NCBI GenBank assembly: GCA_009392775.1
Contig: VFFT01000113.1
Location: 1-7,339 of the forward strand
DNA length: 7,339 nt
Reading direction: 5' to 3'
DNA from: SAR202 cluster bacterium
Lineage (GTDB): Bacteria > Chloroflexota > Dehalococcoidia > UBA3495
The position numbers were made by a program, and so were the translations under genes. Of the stretch, positions 6,878 to 7,339 are shown piece by piece (position 1 is the first letter of the stretch; each line of letters starts with the position of its first letter). The notes under the pieces were generated by a model that had not been told where the DNA came from, did no database searches, and saw nothing but the letters and a program-made list of their open reading frames with translations.

Positions 6878-6888
6878 TATGATACAAT
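6878..6888 (+). promoter_or_regulatory. Candidate -10 region of the molybdenum hydroxylase gene
   Basis: The sequence TATGATACAAT contains two overlapping -10-like hexamers, TATGAT (6878-6883) and TACAAT (6883-6888). No convincing -35 box lies at the normal distance; TTGGAG at 6852-6857 is about 20 bases from the first hexamer. Transcription would begin around 6890-6895, right at the first arm of the hairpins described next, making these the 5' end of the mRNA. Confidence 0.3.
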
Positions 6889-6891
6889 TTC

Positions 6892-6932
6892 CACCTCTGG
6901 ACCTGAGTTCAGAGAACCAAAAACCAGAGGTG
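6892..6932 (+). promoter_or_regulatory. Alternative hairpins over the molybdenum hydroxylase ribosome binding site
   Basis: CACCTCTGG (6892-6900) is a perfect nine-base inverted repeat of CCAGAGGTG (6924-6932). The second arm contains the AGAGGTG Shine-Dalgarno for the ATG at 6937. The first arm can instead pair locally: 6895-6902 with 6907-6914, eight pairs including one G-U, closing a CTGA loop. The two folds share 6895-6900 and exclude each other, so one would hide and the other free the ribosome binding site. The pairings are seen directly; switching is inferred. The repeated CAGAG boxes could instead be a DNA operator. Confidence 0.45.
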
Positions 6933-6936
6933 CTAA

Positions 6937-7339
6937 ATGTCTAATGTAGTGCTTTCGAATACGGACTATTCTGTAATAGGCAGTAGGCCAATACGGCCTG
7001 ACGGAGCTGATAAGGTGACTGGAAGGGCCCAGTACGGTGCGGATTTTCAGATGTCCGGACTGCTGTACGGGAAGGTTCTGAGAAGCCCTTATGCCCATGC
7101 TCGTATAAAATCAATTGATACGACAAAAGCTGAGGCCTATCCAGGTGTAGTTTCTGTTGTAACTGCTAAGGATATACCCACGGTACAGAGAAATAGGCCT
7201 GAAGGCGGATTTACTCCAAACGAAAATGTTTTGGCCGTTAGTAAAGCGTTATACAAAGGACATGCTATAGCAGCAGTATCAGCGGTTAATATTCATGTAG
7301 CGGAAAGTGCCATAGCCCTTATAGACGTCGATTATGAAG
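6937..7339 (+). CDS. Molybdenum hydroxylase large subunit (xanthine dehydrogenase / CoxL family), 5' part
   Basis: The reading frame from the ATG at 6937 stays open to the window end, giving the first 134 residues of a protein that is usually about 750 long. It contains the N-terminal domain of the aldehyde oxidase/xanthine dehydrogenase molybdopterin subunit: VIGSRPIRPDGADKVTGRAQY, then LLYGKVLRSPYAHARI, IDTTKAEAYPGVVSVVTAKDIP, and later ALYKGHAIAAVSAVN and a closing ALIDVDYE. These enzymes hydroxylate carbon next to a heteroatom or aldehyde group, or oxidise CO, using a molybdenum-cytosine dinucleotide cofactor; the substrate-defining active-site loop lies beyond the window. An in-frame TAA directly before the ATG fixes this as the earliest start, with AGAGGTG as ribosome binding site. 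It is divergent from the CaiB operon by 189 bases. Family assignment is firm; the substrate is unknown. Confidence 0.9.
   Translation, partial: MSNVVLSNTDYSVIGSRPIRPDGADKVTGRAQYGADFQMSGLLYGKVLRSPYAHARIKSIDTTKAEAYPGVVSVVTAKDIPTVQRNRPEGGFTPNENVLAVSKALYKGHAIAAVSAVNIHVAESAIALIDVDYE

Noticed and set aside
6877..7126. Two minus-strand open frames over the start of the molybdenum hydroxylase
   Set aside because: They are opposite-strand shadows of a strongly recognisable plus-strand coding region and show no protein family features.

Overview
This 7.3 kb window is a dense, moderately AT-rich stretch of bacterial chromosome. No gene-free stretch exceeds 300 bases, and I see no mobile element, CRISPR array or RNA gene. 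The gene types (class III CoA-transferase, CitE-like lyase, crotonase, an EthD-like dimeric-barrel protein, a DUF1326 protein, a molybdenum hydroxylase, and a CtaG/FixH-like pair) resemble marine Chloroflexota such as the SAR202 / Dehalococcoidia lineages, which are rich in CaiB and molybdenum hydroxylase paralogues. This assignment is an inference from gene content; no phylogenetic marker is present.

Layout. Eight genes lie on the minus strand, read from right to left. The first six look like one operon: CaiB/BaiF CoA-transferase (6747-5521), DUF1326 protein (5493-4876), a DnaQ-fold protein that seems to have lost its catalytic residues (4791-4141), HpcH/HpaI-CitE family lyase (4090-3194), enoyl-CoA hydratase/isomerase family protein (3171-2374) and a two-repeat EthD-like protein (2332-1673). 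A long imperfect hairpin (1618-1667) follows the last stop codon. Beyond it is a membrane pair overlapping by 11 bases: a FixH/YtkA-like anchored protein (1569-1030) and a CtaG-type cytochrome oxidase assembly protein (1040-117). At the right edge a molybdenum hydroxylase large-subunit gene starts on the plus strand at 6937 and runs out of the window.

How the parts may work together. A CoA-transferase, a CoA-thioester C-C lyase and a crotonase are the three reaction types needed to activate, hydrate or isomerise, and cleave a small branched or dicarboxylic acid. The itaconate/citramalate route is the closest known analogue. The substrate cannot be read from the sequence, and the crotonase lacks both classical hydratase glutamates. 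The divergent molybdenum hydroxylase could supply an oxidised substrate to the same pathway. The CtaG/FixH-like pair belongs to respiratory copper handling and is probably a separate unit.

The most unusual signals are the 189-base divergent intergenic region, where two mutually exclusive hairpins lie over the ribosome binding site of the molybdenum hydroxylase, and the degenerate exonuclease-fold gene inside a CoA-metabolism operon. The leftmost 116 bases show no gene I can support.
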